The notes under the pieces were generated by a model. It had not been told where the DNA came from, searched no databases, and saw nothing but the letters and a program-made list of their open reading frames with translations. Shown in pieces: positions 8,243-16,672 of a DNA stretch of 64,000 bases. The stretch is taken from the NCBI GenBank assembly GCA_963775505.1, contig CAVZIL010000007.1, positions 1-64,000 on the forward strand. The letters are read 5' to 3'. The position numbers and the translations under genes were made by a program. Each line of letters starts with the position of its first letter. Position 1 is the stretch's first letter. This DNA comes from JAIBJN01 sp963775505. GTDB lineage: Bacteria > Actinomycetota > Thermoleophilia > Gaiellales > Gaiellaceae.

Positions 8243-8248
8243 TAGGGT
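8243..8248 (+). promoter_or_regulatory. Leaderless -10 box, glycosyltransferase
   Basis: TAGGGT ends 6 nt before GTG 8255. It is divergent from the aminotransferase box 15 nt away, so both genes share a very compact intergenic promoter region. Confidence 0.5.
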
Positions 8249-8254
8249 TGCGGC

Positions 8255-9403
8255 GTGAAGATCGGGATCGTCGTCCCCTACTCCTGGTCGTTCTGGGGCG
8301 GAGTCCAGGAACACGCAGACCACCAGGCGCGCGCTCTGCGCCGGCTCGGCCACGACGCCCGCATCGTCATGGGGCACGATCCTCCGGGGCGCCTCACCTG
8401 GCTCCTGCACCCGAAGCAGGGCCGGCACACGCGCCCGCCCGACTACGTGATCCCGGTCGGGCGCTCGGTGATCGTCCCCGCCAACGCCTCGCTGCCGAAC
8501 ATCATCCTCAGCCCCCAGTCGATGCTGCGGATGCGGCGGATCTGGGAGCGCGAGCGCTTCGACGTCGTCCACGTGCACGAGCCGCTGGCGCCGGTCCTCT
8601 CCGCCTACGCGCTCGCCTCGGCTCCGTGTCCCCTGGTCGTGACCTGCCATTCGGCCGGCGAGCGGCTCGGCTGGTACCCGGTCGGCGGGTTCTTCTGGGG
8701 TGTGCTGACGCGGCGGATCGACCAGCGGATCGCCGTCTCCGAGTCGGCCCGCCGAGCCGCCGAGCCGCACATCGGCGGGCCGTTCGAGGTCATCCCGAAC
8801 GGGATCGAGCTGCCACCCGCGGCCGACCCCGGAGGCCGCAACGGGAACGTCGTCTTCATCGGCCGCAACGAGCCGCGCAAGGGCCTGCCCGTGCTCCTGC
8901 GCGCGTGGCCCAAGGTGCGCGCGCGGACGGGCGCCCGCCTGCGTCTGATCGGCGCCGACCCGCTCTCCATCCGCTGGCTCGCGCGCCGGCAGGGATTCTC
9001 GCTCGACGGTGTCGACCTCCTCGGCGGGGTGCACGAGGACGACCTCACCGCGGAGCTGCAGGCCGCCAGCCTGCTGGTGGCGCCGTCGCTCGGCGGCGAG
9101 AGCTTCGGCATGGTCCTGACCCGCGCCTTCTCCTGCGCCACCCCCGTCGTCGCCTCGGACATCGAGGGCTACGCCCAGGTGGCGGACCACGACGAGACGG
9201 GCATCCTCGTCCCGCCCGGCGATTCGGCGGCCCTGGAGCGCGCGCTCGTCGAGCTGCTCGAGGACGAGGAGCGCCGCCGCACCTACGGCGCCGCCGCGAG
9301 GAAGGCGGCGGAGCCGTACTCGTGGGACCGGATCGGCGCGCAGCTCGTGGAGATCTACGAGCGGGTGGCGGCCCCGGCGGAGGCGGTCAGGGCGGCGGCG
9401 TGA
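8255..9403 (+). CDS. GT4 glycosyltransferase, PimA-like
   Basis: 382 residues with the GT-B fold of family 4. The N-terminal segment PYSWSFWGGVQEHADH is typical of phosphatidylinositol mannosyltransferases; VIPNGIE and the donor-binding block PSLGGESFGMVLTRAF follow. It probably transfers a sugar to a membrane lipid at the inner face. The EX7E motif is altered: the second Glu is Arg (ESFGMVLTR). The flippase-like gene begins 9 nt downstream, suggesting a lipid-glycan operon. The acceptor and sugar are inferred from family only. Confidence 0.8.
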   Translation: MKIGIVVPYSWSFWGGVQEHADHQARALRRLGHDARIVMGHDPPGRLTWLLHPKQGRHTRPPDYVIPVGRSVIVPANASLPNIILSPQSMLRMRRIWERERFDVVHVHEPLAPVLSAYALASAPCPLVVTCHSAGERLGWYPVGGFFWGVLTRRIDQRIAVSESARRAAEPHIGGPFEVIPNGIELPPAADPGGRNGNVVFIGRNEPRKGLPVLLRAWPKVRARTGARLRLIGADPLSIRWLARRQGFSLDGVDLLGGVHEDDLTAELQAASLLVAPSLGGESFGMVLTRAFSCATPVVASDIEGYAQVADHDETGILVPPGDSAALERALVELLEDEERRRTYGAAARKAAEPYSWDRIGAQLVEIYERVAAPAEAVRAAA

Positions 9404-9412
9404 GAGCCGCGG

Positions 9413-10433
9413 GTGCCGCGGAGCCGCGCGGGGCGGCTGGTCCTGGTACTCGTCCCTACGGCGGTCCTGGTCGGGCTCGCCGTCTGGCGGGGGCCGGATC
9501 CGGGCCCGGTCGAGCGGGCGTTCCGCGCGGTCGAGTGGGAGTGGGTGGCGGCGGCCGTCCTCATCAACTTCTTCTCCATCGTCGTCCGCGCCTACGCGTG
9601 GAACATCGTCATCAAACAGGCGATCCCGCGGCCCTGGCCGCGGCGGCGGACGGTGTTCTCGGCGTTCTCCATCGGCCTGCTCGGGAACGCGGCGCTGCCC
9701 GGAAGGGTCGGCGAGCTCGCGCGAGTCGCCGTCGTCACGCGGCACGTCCGGCGCCGCCCGGGGACGTGGGCGACGATCGTCGGGACGGTCTTCGCGCACC
9801 GCCTCTTCGACGTCGTGGCCGCCGTCATCCTCGTGCTGGCGACGCTCTACGTCGCGCCGATCCCCGACTGGGCCTCGCCGGTGCTCGCGGTCGCCATCGG
9901 GGTCGGGCTGGGCCTCCTCCTCGCCGGCTTCCTGGTCGCGCGGCGGCACCACCGGCCGCTCACCGAGGAGCTCGGAGCCTTCCGGCGCGTGCTGCACATG
10001 GCCCGCCGCGGCCTGACAGTCCTGCGCCGGCCGGGCCCGGCCGTGGAGGCGCTCTTCTTCCAGTTGCTCGGCTGGACGGCTGCAGCTCGGCGCCGTCTAC
10101 ATCTCGCTCCTGGCGTTCGGGATCGACGCGTCAGTCGAGGCGGCGGCGCTCGTCCTCGTCGTCATGAACGTCGTCATGATCTTCCCCTTCTGGCCGGGGA
10201 ACGTCGGCCTCGTGCAGGCGGCCGTCGCGGCCGCCCTGCTCCCGTACGGGATCGGCTACGGGCACGGCGTCGTCTTCGGGATCGGGCTTCAGGCCATCGA
10301 GGCGTCGGTGGGGATCGGCCTCGGCTTCCTCTTCCTGGCGCGAGAAGGCTTCACCTTCGCCATGCTCAAGCGCATGCCGGAGATGACCGAGGTCGACGTG
10401 GACGAGGACGAGCGGGTCGAGCGGATCGCCTAG
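9413..10433 (+). CDS. Flippase-like LPG-synthase-type membrane protein (one frameshift)
   Basis: The first part (to about 10077) and the last part (from about 10080) are in different frames but together make a typical protein of about 340 residues with some eight membrane helices of the lysylphosphatidylglycerol synthase TM/UPF0104 family. Deleting one G at 10078-10079 joins WTLQLGAVY and restores the frame. The family includes lipid flippases and the membrane half of MprF. Position after a PimA-like transferase suggests handling of a glycolipid. A paralogue is at 26691-27704. The frameshift is probably a sequence error. Confidence 0.7.
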
Positions 10434-10622
10434 GCTCGCGGCGGCTCCGAAGGCTCGTCGTCACCGGTGACGCGGGCCTTCGTCTCGTCGAACATGTCTT
10501 CCGCCTTCTGTCCGGCGTCGCTCGGCCGTGTCCGCGGCCTTCCCGCCCATGTCCTTCGCGGTGTCTCCGGTGGTCTCCGCGGCGTCCTTGCCGCGGCCCA
10601 GCAGCTTGTCGAGGAATCCCAT
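10430..10622 (-). CDS. Small Rv0909/MT0933-like antitoxin family protein (frameshifted)
   Basis: About 63 residues starting MGFLDKLLGRGKDAAETTGD at ATG 10622, with AAGGAGG about 5 nt upstream. The Lys/Ala/Asp-rich repeat style resembles the small MT0933 antitoxin or CsbD-like proteins. The reading frame must change near 10521-10527 (one extra base) to continue into SDAGQKAEDMFDETKARV and the stop at 10430, which overlaps the convergent flippase stop. No toxin gene is adjacent, so an antitoxin role is doubtful. Confidence 0.5.
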
Positions 10623-10658
10623 GGCATACCTCCTTGTCGGCCGCCAGCATAGACGGCC

Positions 10659-10960
10659 TCAGATTCCGCGGAGGAACGCCAGCACGAGGCGGTTGAACTC
10701 GTCAGGCCGCTCGAGTCCCGGCACGTGCCCCGTGTCCATGTCCACGAGCTCCGCGTCCAGGGATCTCCTGCGCGAGGATCCCGGCGATCGCGCGGAAGTC
10801 GGGGTGGTCGTAGGCGCAGCGCAACGACGAGCGTGGGCGCGGCGATCTCGCGGAGGCGAGTCGCGGCAGGCGGCTCGGCCCAGCCCACCGGCCCGGGAGG
10901 AGGCGTCCGCTCGTAGGCGGCGAGGACGGTCTCGAACGACCGCCGTTGATCTCGGCCGAG
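10659..10960 (-). pseudogene. C-terminal remnant of an alpha/beta hydrolase
   Basis: Pieces in different frames read like the last 100 residues of an alpha/beta hydrolase: ATRLREIAAPTLVV, then AYDHPDFRAIAGILAQEIPG, a VDMDTGHVPG segment holding the catalytic His, and a hydrolase-like end (RPDEFNRLVLAFLRGI). At least two frame changes are needed, and nothing of the N-terminal nucleophile region exists because the cyclic-nucleotide gene ends at 10962. This truncation, unlike the single-base breaks elsewhere, looks like a genuine gene remnant. Confidence 0.5.
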
Positions 10961-10961
10961 C

Positions 10962-11375
10962 TCAGCGGTCGGGGGCCTGCGCCTCGCGGTGGCGGCGGGC
11001 GAGCGTCTGCAGGAGCGCCCAGGCCACCTGCGGGTACTCCTCCACGAACTGGCGGAACTCCCACGGCATCATTCCGTAGCAGAGGAGGTCGGTGGCGGCG
11101 ACGATCGAGGCGGAGCGGATGCCGTCGTCGATCAGCGCGATCTCGCCGAAGTGGTCGCCGGGACCGAGCGTCGTGCGGTGCTCGCCCCCGACCGACACGT
11201 CGGCGTTCCCTTCCACGAGGACGAAGAAGCCGGCTCCGGTGGTGCCCTCGGTCGTGACCTCGCTGCCCTCGGGGAAGCGGCGCTCGTGCAGCTGCTCCGC
11301 GAGCTCCTCGAGGTCGCGCTCCTCGATCCCGGCGAACAGCGGCACGTTTCGGAGGGCTTCGATCGGCGCGCCCAT
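10962..11375 (-). CDS. Single-domain cyclic-nucleotide-binding protein
   Basis: About 137 residues, nearly all one CAP/cNMP-binding beta-roll: FPEGSEVTTEG, FFVLVEGNADVSVGG, then the phosphate-binding cassette GDHFGEIALIDDGIRSASIV with the Gly-Glu and Arg expected for cAMP contact. No HTH or catalytic domain follows. I chose ATG 11375 because a near-consensus TATGAT box lies 7 nt before it; ATG 11387 would overlap that box. A paralogue of the same size is at 47885-48310. Confidence 0.8.
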   Translation of the reverse strand: MGAPIEALRNVPLFAGIEERDLEELAEQLHERRFPEGSEVTTEGTTGAGFFVLVEGNADVSVGGEHRTTLGPGDHFGEIALIDDGIRSASIVAATDLLCYGMMPWEFRQFVEEYPQVAWALLQTLARRHREAQAPDR

Positions 11376-11382
11376 GCGGGCG

Positions 11383-11388
11383 ATCATA
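11383..11388 (-). promoter_or_regulatory. Leaderless -10 box, cNMP-binding protein
   Basis: TATGAT on the minus strand, 7 nt before ATG 11375; the closest match to TATAAT among the start-proximal boxes in the window. Confidence 0.5.
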
Positions 11389-11431
11389 GTCGCCGGGCAG
11401 GTTCGCGGCGTGTCGCGGCGAATGACGGCGG

Positions 11432-12526
11432 GTGTCGACCCAGGCCGCTCTCTACGCGGAGATCGACCTCGAGCTCTCGTGGTCCGAGGCGGAGCTTCCC
11501 GAGCGGGAGCGGACGAAGCACGTCCACCGGCTCCATCCGTATCTGGGCAAGTACGTGCCCCAGCTCGTCGAGGTCTTCCTGCGCCGGTACGCGCGGCCGG
11601 GGCGGCTCGTCTGGGATCCTTTTGCCGGCTCGGGGACGACGCTCGTCGAGGCGAACGCGTTCGGCGCGCCGGCGGCCGGCTGCGACATCTCGGCGTTCAA
11701 CTGCCTCCTCACGCGGGTGAAGACGGACGTCTACGAGCGGGAGGCGCTCCTCGCGGACGCCTCGCGGCTCGCCGACGCTGGCAGTGCAGGACGCGACTCA
11801 GGGCGAGCTGTCGCCGTACCTGCGCGACTGGTTCGCGCCGCGGGCGCTGGGCGAGCTGCTCGCGTTTCGCGCGCGGATCGAGGGAACGGCGTACCCCGAC
11901 CTCTGGCGGGTCGTGCTCTCCCGGGCGGCGCGCTCGGCGCGGCTCGCGCGGCACTTCGACCTCGACTTCCCCGACGAGCCGGTGCACGGGGAGTACTTCT
12001 GCCACAAGCACCGCCGGACCTGCCGGCCCGTCGAGGAGGCCGGCAAGTTCCTGCGCCGCTACGTGCGTGACGCGGTCGCGCGCGTCCTCGCTTTCGACGA
12101 CGTCCGGCGCTCGACCGCGGCGACGGTGCTGCACGGCGATGCCCGCGTGCTCGACCCGCCCGGGCCCGTCGACCTCGTCGTCACCTCGCCGCCCTACCCG
12201 GGCCTGATCGACTACCACGAGCAGCACGCCTACGCCTTCGAGCTCCTGGGCCTCGAGCGCCGGGACGAGGAGGAGATCGGTCGGGGCCTCGCGGGCTATT
12301 GCGAAGGGGTCGCCGAGATCCTCGGCCGGGCGGGGGAGGCGCTCGGCCGGGGCGGGAGGATCGTCGTCGTCGTGAACGACCGCCGCGGCCTCTACGACGG
12401 GATCCTCGCCGACGCCGGCCTCCGCCTCGAGGAGCGAACGGCCCGGCACGTCAACCGGCGAACCGGCCGCAGGAACGGCGAGTACTACGAGGACGTCCTG
12501 GTCGCGGTCAGGACTCTCGGGCTTGA
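11432..12526 (+). CDS. Orphan DNA methyltransferase (amino-methylase type, frameshifted)
   Basis: About 365 residues. The SAM-binding motif DPFAGSGTT is at residues 62-70 and the catalytic TSPPYPGLIDY near residue 250, the order and TSPPY form of N4-cytosine/N6-adenine methylases. Between them lies a Cys/His-containing stretch (YFCHKHRRTC). One extra base near 11776-11780 splits the gene, and one missing G near 12511 hides its stop; with that base restored it ends at 12526. No restriction enzyme is adjacent, so it is probably a solitary methylase; target site unknown. Confidence 0.65.
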
Positions 12527-12731
12527 CCGCTTCCGCGCGGCGGCCGAGCTCCTCGATCTTCCCCTCGGCCGCGTCGAGCTTGGCGACGCAGAGGCGGTAG
12601 AGCTCCTCGCCGCGCTCCCAGAGGCGGACCGCCTCCTCGAGGTCGGCCCGACCGCTCTCGAGCTCGGCGACGATGCGCTCGAGCTCCGCGCGGGCCTGCT
12701 CGAAGGTGAGCTCCGAGCCCTGACCGGTCAC
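12508..12731 (-). CDS. xseB: Exodeoxyribonuclease VII small subunit
   Basis: About 74 residues. ELTFEQARAELERIVAELES through EAVRLWERGEELY is the conserved helical hairpin of XseB, which binds XseA to make the single-strand-specific exonuclease VII. GTG 12731 overlaps the xseA stop as GTGA. As read, the frame runs on past the normal length; restoring one base near 12511 gives a stop at 12508 right after AVKPESP. The same single base also repairs the convergent methylase end. Confidence 0.8.
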
Positions 12732-13882
12732 TCGCGCGTCTCCTCGACGCGGGCGGCGAGCCCGCCTTCGGCGAGCTCCACGTCGATTCGCGTCCCCGGG
12801 GCCGCGGCGCCTGCCGAGCGCACGATCCCGGCCTCCGTGCGGACGATGGCGTAGCCGCGCTCGAGCGTCGCCCTCGGCGACAAGGCTCGAAGCCTGCCGG
12901 CGAGCGCCTCCACGCGTGCCCGCTTCCGTTCGAGGAGGAGCGCCGGCGCCTGCGTCAACCGCTGGGCGTCCGCGGCCACCGACTGGCGGCGGCGCTCGAG
13001 GATGCGGCGCGTGTCGCGGCCGAGGGCAGCCCGCAGGCGGTCCAGATCCGCGCGGAGCTGGCGCTCGTCGGGGACGACCAGGCGCGCCGCGGCGGTCGGC
13101 GTCGACGCGCGGGCGTCGGCCGCGAGGTCGCAGAGAGGCGTGTCCTGCTCGTGACCGACGGCCGAGACCACGGGGACGGGGCAGGCGGCCACGGCCCGAA
13201 CGACCCGCTCGTCGCTGAAGGGAAGGAGGTCCTCGAAGCTTCCGCCGCCCCGGGCGAGCACGACGACGTCGATCTCGGGCTCCCGGCAGATCGCCTCCAG
13301 CGCCGCCACGATCGCGGCCGGCGCCCTCGGCCCCTGGACGAGTGTCTCCGCGACGAGCACGCGGGCGGCAGGAAACCGGGCGCCGACCGCTGTGACGAAG
13401 TCACGCTTCGCCGCGGCCTCGTTGCCCGTCAGGAGGCCGATGCGCCGGGGGAGGAGGGGGAGCAAGCGCTTGCGCTCGGCGGCGAAGAGACCCTCCGCCG
13501 CCAGCGTCTTCTTCAGCCGCTCGATGCGTGCCAGCGCGGCGCCGAGCCCGAGCGGCTCGAGCGAGAGCGCGCGCAGCTGGAAGACCCCGCGCGCCTCGTA
13601 CAGCTCGGGCCTCCCGTAGACGTGGACCTTGTCGCCGTCGGCGACGTCGAGTTGCAGGGCATCGAAGGTCGTCCGCGGCATCGACACCGGGAGGCACGAG
13701 CCGTCCTCGAGGTCTTTGAGCGTCAGGAAGACGCTCTGCCAGCCTTCCTGGCGCCGCAGCTCCGTGACCTCGCCCTCGACCCAGATCGTGGGCAGGCGGG
13801 CGAGCCAGGAGCCGACGCCGCGGTTGAACGCGGAGACGGAGTACACCTTCCGGTCGCCGTGCAGGGTCGCTTCGACCTTCAC
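12728..13882 (-). CDS. xseA: Exodeoxyribonuclease VII large subunit
   Basis: 384 residues: an N-terminal OB-fold (to about 100) with IWVEGEVTELRR and GWQSVFLTLKD, then the nuclease domain with ARGGGSFEDLLPFSDERVVRAV and SAVGHEQDTPLCDLAADARA, then a coiled C-terminal region that binds XseB. It degrades single-stranded DNA from both ends into oligonucleotides during repair. TAGAGT lies 6 nt before GTG 13882, so transcription probably starts at the start codon. xseB follows with a 4-bp overlap. Confidence 0.95.
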   Translation of the reverse strand: MKVEATLHGDRKVYSVSAFNRGVGSWLARLPTIWVEGEVTELRRQEGWQSVFLTLKDLEDGSCLPVSMPRTTFDALQLDVADGDKVHVYGRPELYEARGVFQLRALSLEPLGLGAALARIERLKKTLAAEGLFAAERKRLLPLLPRRIGLLTGNEAAAKRDFVTAVGARFPAARVLVAETLVQGPRAPAAIVAALEAICREPEIDVVVLARGGGSFEDLLPFSDERVVRAVAACPVPVVSAVGHEQDTPLCDLAADARASTPTAAARLVVPDERQLRADLDRLRAALGRDTRRILERRRQSVAADAQRLTQAPALLLERKRARVEALAGRLRALSPRATLERGYAIVRTEAGIVRSAGAAAPGTRIDVELAEGGLAARVEETRE

Positions 13883-13888
13883 GGTCCG

Positions 13889-13894
13889 ACTCTA
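13889..13894 (-). promoter_or_regulatory. Leaderless -10 box, xseAB
   Basis: TAGAGT on the minus strand, 6 nt before GTG 13882. Confidence 0.45.
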
Positions 13895-13903
13895 GCTCAC
13901 GGC

Positions 13904-15052
13904 CTAGAGCCTTCCTGTGACGGGCAGCCCGGCGGCAAGCTGTCGCTGTTGTTCGGCGGTGAAGGGGTGGCTCTGGAGCGGACTCCACAGCTGGCGCGAG
14001 CGGAAGAGGTCGATGATGTAGCGCATCCGGTCGGCGAGCTTCGTCCAGTTCACGGCCCCGCTCGCAACCGGCGCCGGACGGACGGCCTGGTGGCGTTGGA
14101 GGAACTCGAGCGTCTGGGGATCGTGCACAGGGTCGAGGAGAAGCGGATAGAGAGGCTCGCCCCTCGGCGCCGGCAGGCGGCTGCCCAGCCTCAGCGTCTC
14201 GCCGGGGAGCGCGAGGGTCATCAGCTCCCTCGTGCAGAGCTCCTGCCAGTGCCGCTTCGCCTCGTTGGCAGCGCCGAGGAGGACCACGCGCAGCACGCCC
14301 TTCGAGAGCGCCCGCGTTCCCCTGGGAAGGCACGCGGCCGCCTCGTCGACCGGATCGAAGAGCGCGAGCCGGACGGGGGCGTCGATCGACCCGGCGATGT
14401 ACGGCTGCAGGCGGATCTGCTCGTGGAGGCCGATGCGCGCGTTCGCGAGGAGCATCAGCGCGGCCCTGCTGCGCGGGTCCTCGGTTCGGCCGGCGGCGGC
14501 GTATCCGCCGAGCGCGAGCCGGAGCAGGGTCTGCCCTCCGCGGTCGCTCTCGCCTTCGCGGAGGGACGCGGCGACGCGCTCCACGGCCGCCCCTTCGTCG
14601 TCTTCGTCGAGGGCGTCGAGCGTGCGCGAGAACACCGGCCCGAGCTCGCTGAAGACCTTGAGGTTTCCCTCGGTGATCAGCTCGCCGACGTCGTGCACGA
14701 CCCGGCGGGCGACGGCGGAAAGCCTGTCCTCGCCGACGCGCACGTCCGCGCCGATCCAGCCGAGCGCGCGGTTCGCCCGCCCCACGGCCGCGTTCACACG
14801 CGGCGAGCCGACGAGCAGCTCCCGGAAGGCGGCGGGCACCTCCTCGTCCCGGATGAAGCGCCCCGCCGTGCGCGAGGCCCAGGTCGCGAACGTGCACCAG
14901 TTGGCGTTCTCGGCGCCCAGGCGCTGGGCCAGAGCGGCGGAGAGGTCGTGGTAGCACTGGGTGATCAGGAGGTTCCGCCGGACCGGATCGGCGCCGAGCC
15001 CCACGATCCAGTCGACACGCTCGGCCGAGGTCGCCCCGCCCGGCAAGCTCAC
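13904..15052 (-). CDS. Conserved protein of unknown function
   Basis: 382 residues, soluble, with no domain I can name. Notable features are ANWCTFATWASRTAGRFIRD near residue 50, a long middle region rich in Ala/Leu helices, a helical segment ALMLLANARIGLHEQIRLQP near 205-225, and a C-terminal NWTKLADRMRYIIDLFRSRQ. The regular Arg/Glu content and intact frame argue that it is real. The small gene at 15054-15260 lies directly upstream with one base between them, so they probably form one operon. Function is not inferred. Confidence 0.6.
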   Translation of the reverse strand: MSLPGGATSAERVDWIVGLGADPVRRNLLITQCYHDLSAALAQRLGAENANWCTFATWASRTAGRFIRDEEVPAAFRELLVGSPRVNAAVGRANRALGWIGADVRVGEDRLSAVARRVVHDVGELITEGNLKVFSELGPVFSRTLDALDEDDEGAAVERVAASLREGESDRGGQTLLRLALGGYAAAGRTEDPRSRAALMLLANARIGLHEQIRLQPYIAGSIDAPVRLALFDPVDEAAACLPRGTRALSKGVLRVVLLGAANEAKRHWQELCTRELMTLALPGETLRLGSRLPAPRGEPLYPLLLDPVHDPQTLEFLQRHQAVRPAPVASGAVNWTKLADRMRYIIDLFRSRQLWSPLQSHPFTAEQQRQLAAGLPVTGRL

Positions 15053-15053
15053 G

Positions 15054-15260
15054 TTAGAGCAGGATCTCGGCGGCGATCTCCGGCGCGCAGCCGCGGCGGC
15101 CGATGAGGTCGACCGCGAGGTGGAGATCGGCGTGGCTCGACGCGAGCCGCTCGGCCAGGGGCAGGGGGTAGCCGGCCTCCATCAGCACGTGGAGCCGCCA
15201 GCTCTCCACCTTGCCGCGCTCGTCCTGGTCCCGTTCGTCGAGAAGCGTCAACTGATCCAC
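15054..15260 (-). CDS. Small conserved actinobacterial-type protein
   Basis: 68 residues with the pattern KVESWRLHVLMEAGYPLPLA, ERLASSHADLHLAVDLI and a Cys-containing end. Small proteins of this style (an ESWR...GY...LA...DLHLAVDL pattern) recur in actinobacteria, but I know no function. It leads a two-gene unit with the unknown protein at 13904-15052. Confidence 0.6.
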   Translation of the reverse strand: MDQLTLLDERDQDERGKVESWRLHVLMEAGYPLPLAERLASSHADLHLAVDLIGRRGCAPEIAAEILL

Positions 15261-15317
15261 GCCGGTCGGTTCTCTCTCTAGAAGACGTTTCCTGCCGTGA
15301 GGAGTTTGTTTCGAACG

Positions 15318-16652
15318 CTACTCGCGCTCGACGGTCCTGACGGCCCGTTCGACGTGGCCGAGCTTGGACTCGAGCCGGACGTCGACCTCTTCCTCGTAGG
15401 CGGCGATCCGGTGCTCCGCGTTCGCGAGCGCCGCGTCCAGCCGCTCGGACACGTGGCGCAGGCGCTCGGCCGCGACCTCCCCCTGGGCCTCGGCGGCGCG
15501 CGCGACGTCGCGCAGGCGGCGCTCCATCCGGTCGGCCGTCTGACGTGCGAGCTGGACGATCCGGTCGGAGACCTCCGACTCCGCCTGGCGTACGAACTGC
15601 TCGATCGACTTCTCGAGCTCGCGCGAGAGCCGCTCGGCCGACTTCTCGCGGGACTCCTTGATCTGCGCGTCGAACCGGCGCTCGGCGTCCTCGGAGAGGC
15701 GCGAGACGGCACGGTCGAGCACCTTCTCGAGCTGGGCGAGCTGCCGGCGCTCCGCCTCGGACAGCCCGGCGACGACACGCGCGCGCGATTCGGCCTCCTC
15801 CCGGTCGACCTGCTCGCGAAGCTCTCGCTCGCGGATGCGCAGGCGCTCGCCGACCTCGTGGAGCGCCCTGCGCCGTTCGGCTGTGTGCACCTCGAGCTCG
15901 TTCCGGGCCTCCTCGACGAGCTCCTTGATGAGCCGCTCGAACTCGGATTTGAGCTGTGCCACGGCCTTCCGCTGCTCCTCGCTCGCCGCCGCAAGCCGCT
16001 CGGCGTCGGCATGCAGGCGCGCGTCGTACGCGTCGAGCGCCTCCTGCTGGCGTTGGCTGAGCTGGGCGAGCTGCGCCTCGAGCTCCTGCTGGCCGCGGTC
16101 GAGGTCAGCCGCCCAGGCCATGAGCCGCGTCTCGAGCCGTCCCTGCGCCCCGGCGACAGCCTCCGTCAGCTCGACGCGCGCCTGCTCGGCCTGGCGTGCG
16201 ACCGCGTCCCGGCGCTCCTCCGCCAGGCGGCGCTCCTGCTCGCCCAGCGTCGAACCGGCTTCCGCCCGCTCCCGGGCCAGCATGCGCTCGAGCTCGGCCA
16301 TGCGCTGCTCGGCGTGCCGGTCGAGGTAGGCGTCGATCCGCGCCCGCGCTTCCTCGCCCACCCGCTCGAAGTCCCTGATCCGGCGCAGGCCGCGCGCCAG
16401 GAGGAAGAGGCCGGTCTGGCAGAAGGCCGCGACGACGAGGCCGCCGACCGTCACGAGCAGGAGCTCCGTGTCGTCGGTTCCCTCCGCGATCTCGAGCCCG
16501 GCGACGACGGCTCCGGCGAGCGCGAGGAGCGCGAGAGCGACCGCCAAGCCGAGCAGCAGGCGCTCGGGCACGCGTGTGAACGCGACTGCGACGAGCGACA
16601 CGGCGACCACCGCTAGGGCCGCCACGAACGCGATCTCGAGGATCAGCGTCAT
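15318..16652 (-). CDS. Membrane-anchored long coiled-coil protein
   Basis: 444 residues. Three membrane helices occupy residues about 3-28, 33-53 and 65-88; the rest (95-440) is an almost unbroken Arg/Glu/Ala-rich coiled coil (for example RMAELERMLARERAEAGSTL). Such a layout suits a membrane-tethered scaffold or a spacer in cell-envelope organisation, but the sequence gives no catalytic motif. ATG 16652 has TAGGAT 6 nt upstream. Downstream genes on the same strand start 57 nt later. Confidence 0.6.
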   Translation of the reverse strand: MTLILEIAFVAALAVVAVSLVAVAFTRVPERLLLGLAVALALLALAGAVVAGLEIAEGTDDTELLLVTVGGLVVAAFCQTGLFLLARGLRRIRDFERVGEEARARIDAYLDRHAEQRMAELERMLARERAEAGSTLGEQERRLAEERRDAVARQAEQARVELTEAVAGAQGRLETRLMAWAADLDRGQQELEAQLAQLSQRQQEALDAYDARLHADAERLAAASEEQRKAVAQLKSEFERLIKELVEEARNELEVHTAERRRALHEVGERLRIRERELREQVDREEAESRARVVAGLSEAERRQLAQLEKVLDRAVSRLSEDAERRFDAQIKESREKSAERLSRELEKSIEQFVRQAESEVSDRIVQLARQTADRMERRLRDVARAAEAQGEVAAERLRHVSERLDAALANAEHRIAAYEEEVDVRLESKLGHVERAVRTVERE

Positions 16653-16658
16653 CCCGGA

Positions 16659-16664
16659 ATCCTA
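16659..16664 (-). promoter_or_regulatory. Leaderless -10 box, coiled-coil protein
   Basis: TAGGAT on the minus strand, 6 nt before ATG 16652. Confidence 0.45.
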
Positions 16665-16672
16665 GGCGGGGC

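Noticed and set aside
10430..10622. Toxin-antitoxin module
   Set aside because: No toxin gene accompanies the small antitoxin-like protein.
12527..12854. Extension of the methylase reading across xseB and into xseA
   Set aside because: Antisense to conserved xseB/xseA sequence and removed by one missing base near 12511.
11432..13882. Restriction-modification or phage-defence island
   Set aside because: Only a lone methylase next to housekeeping exonuclease VII genes; no endonuclease, helicase or integrase.
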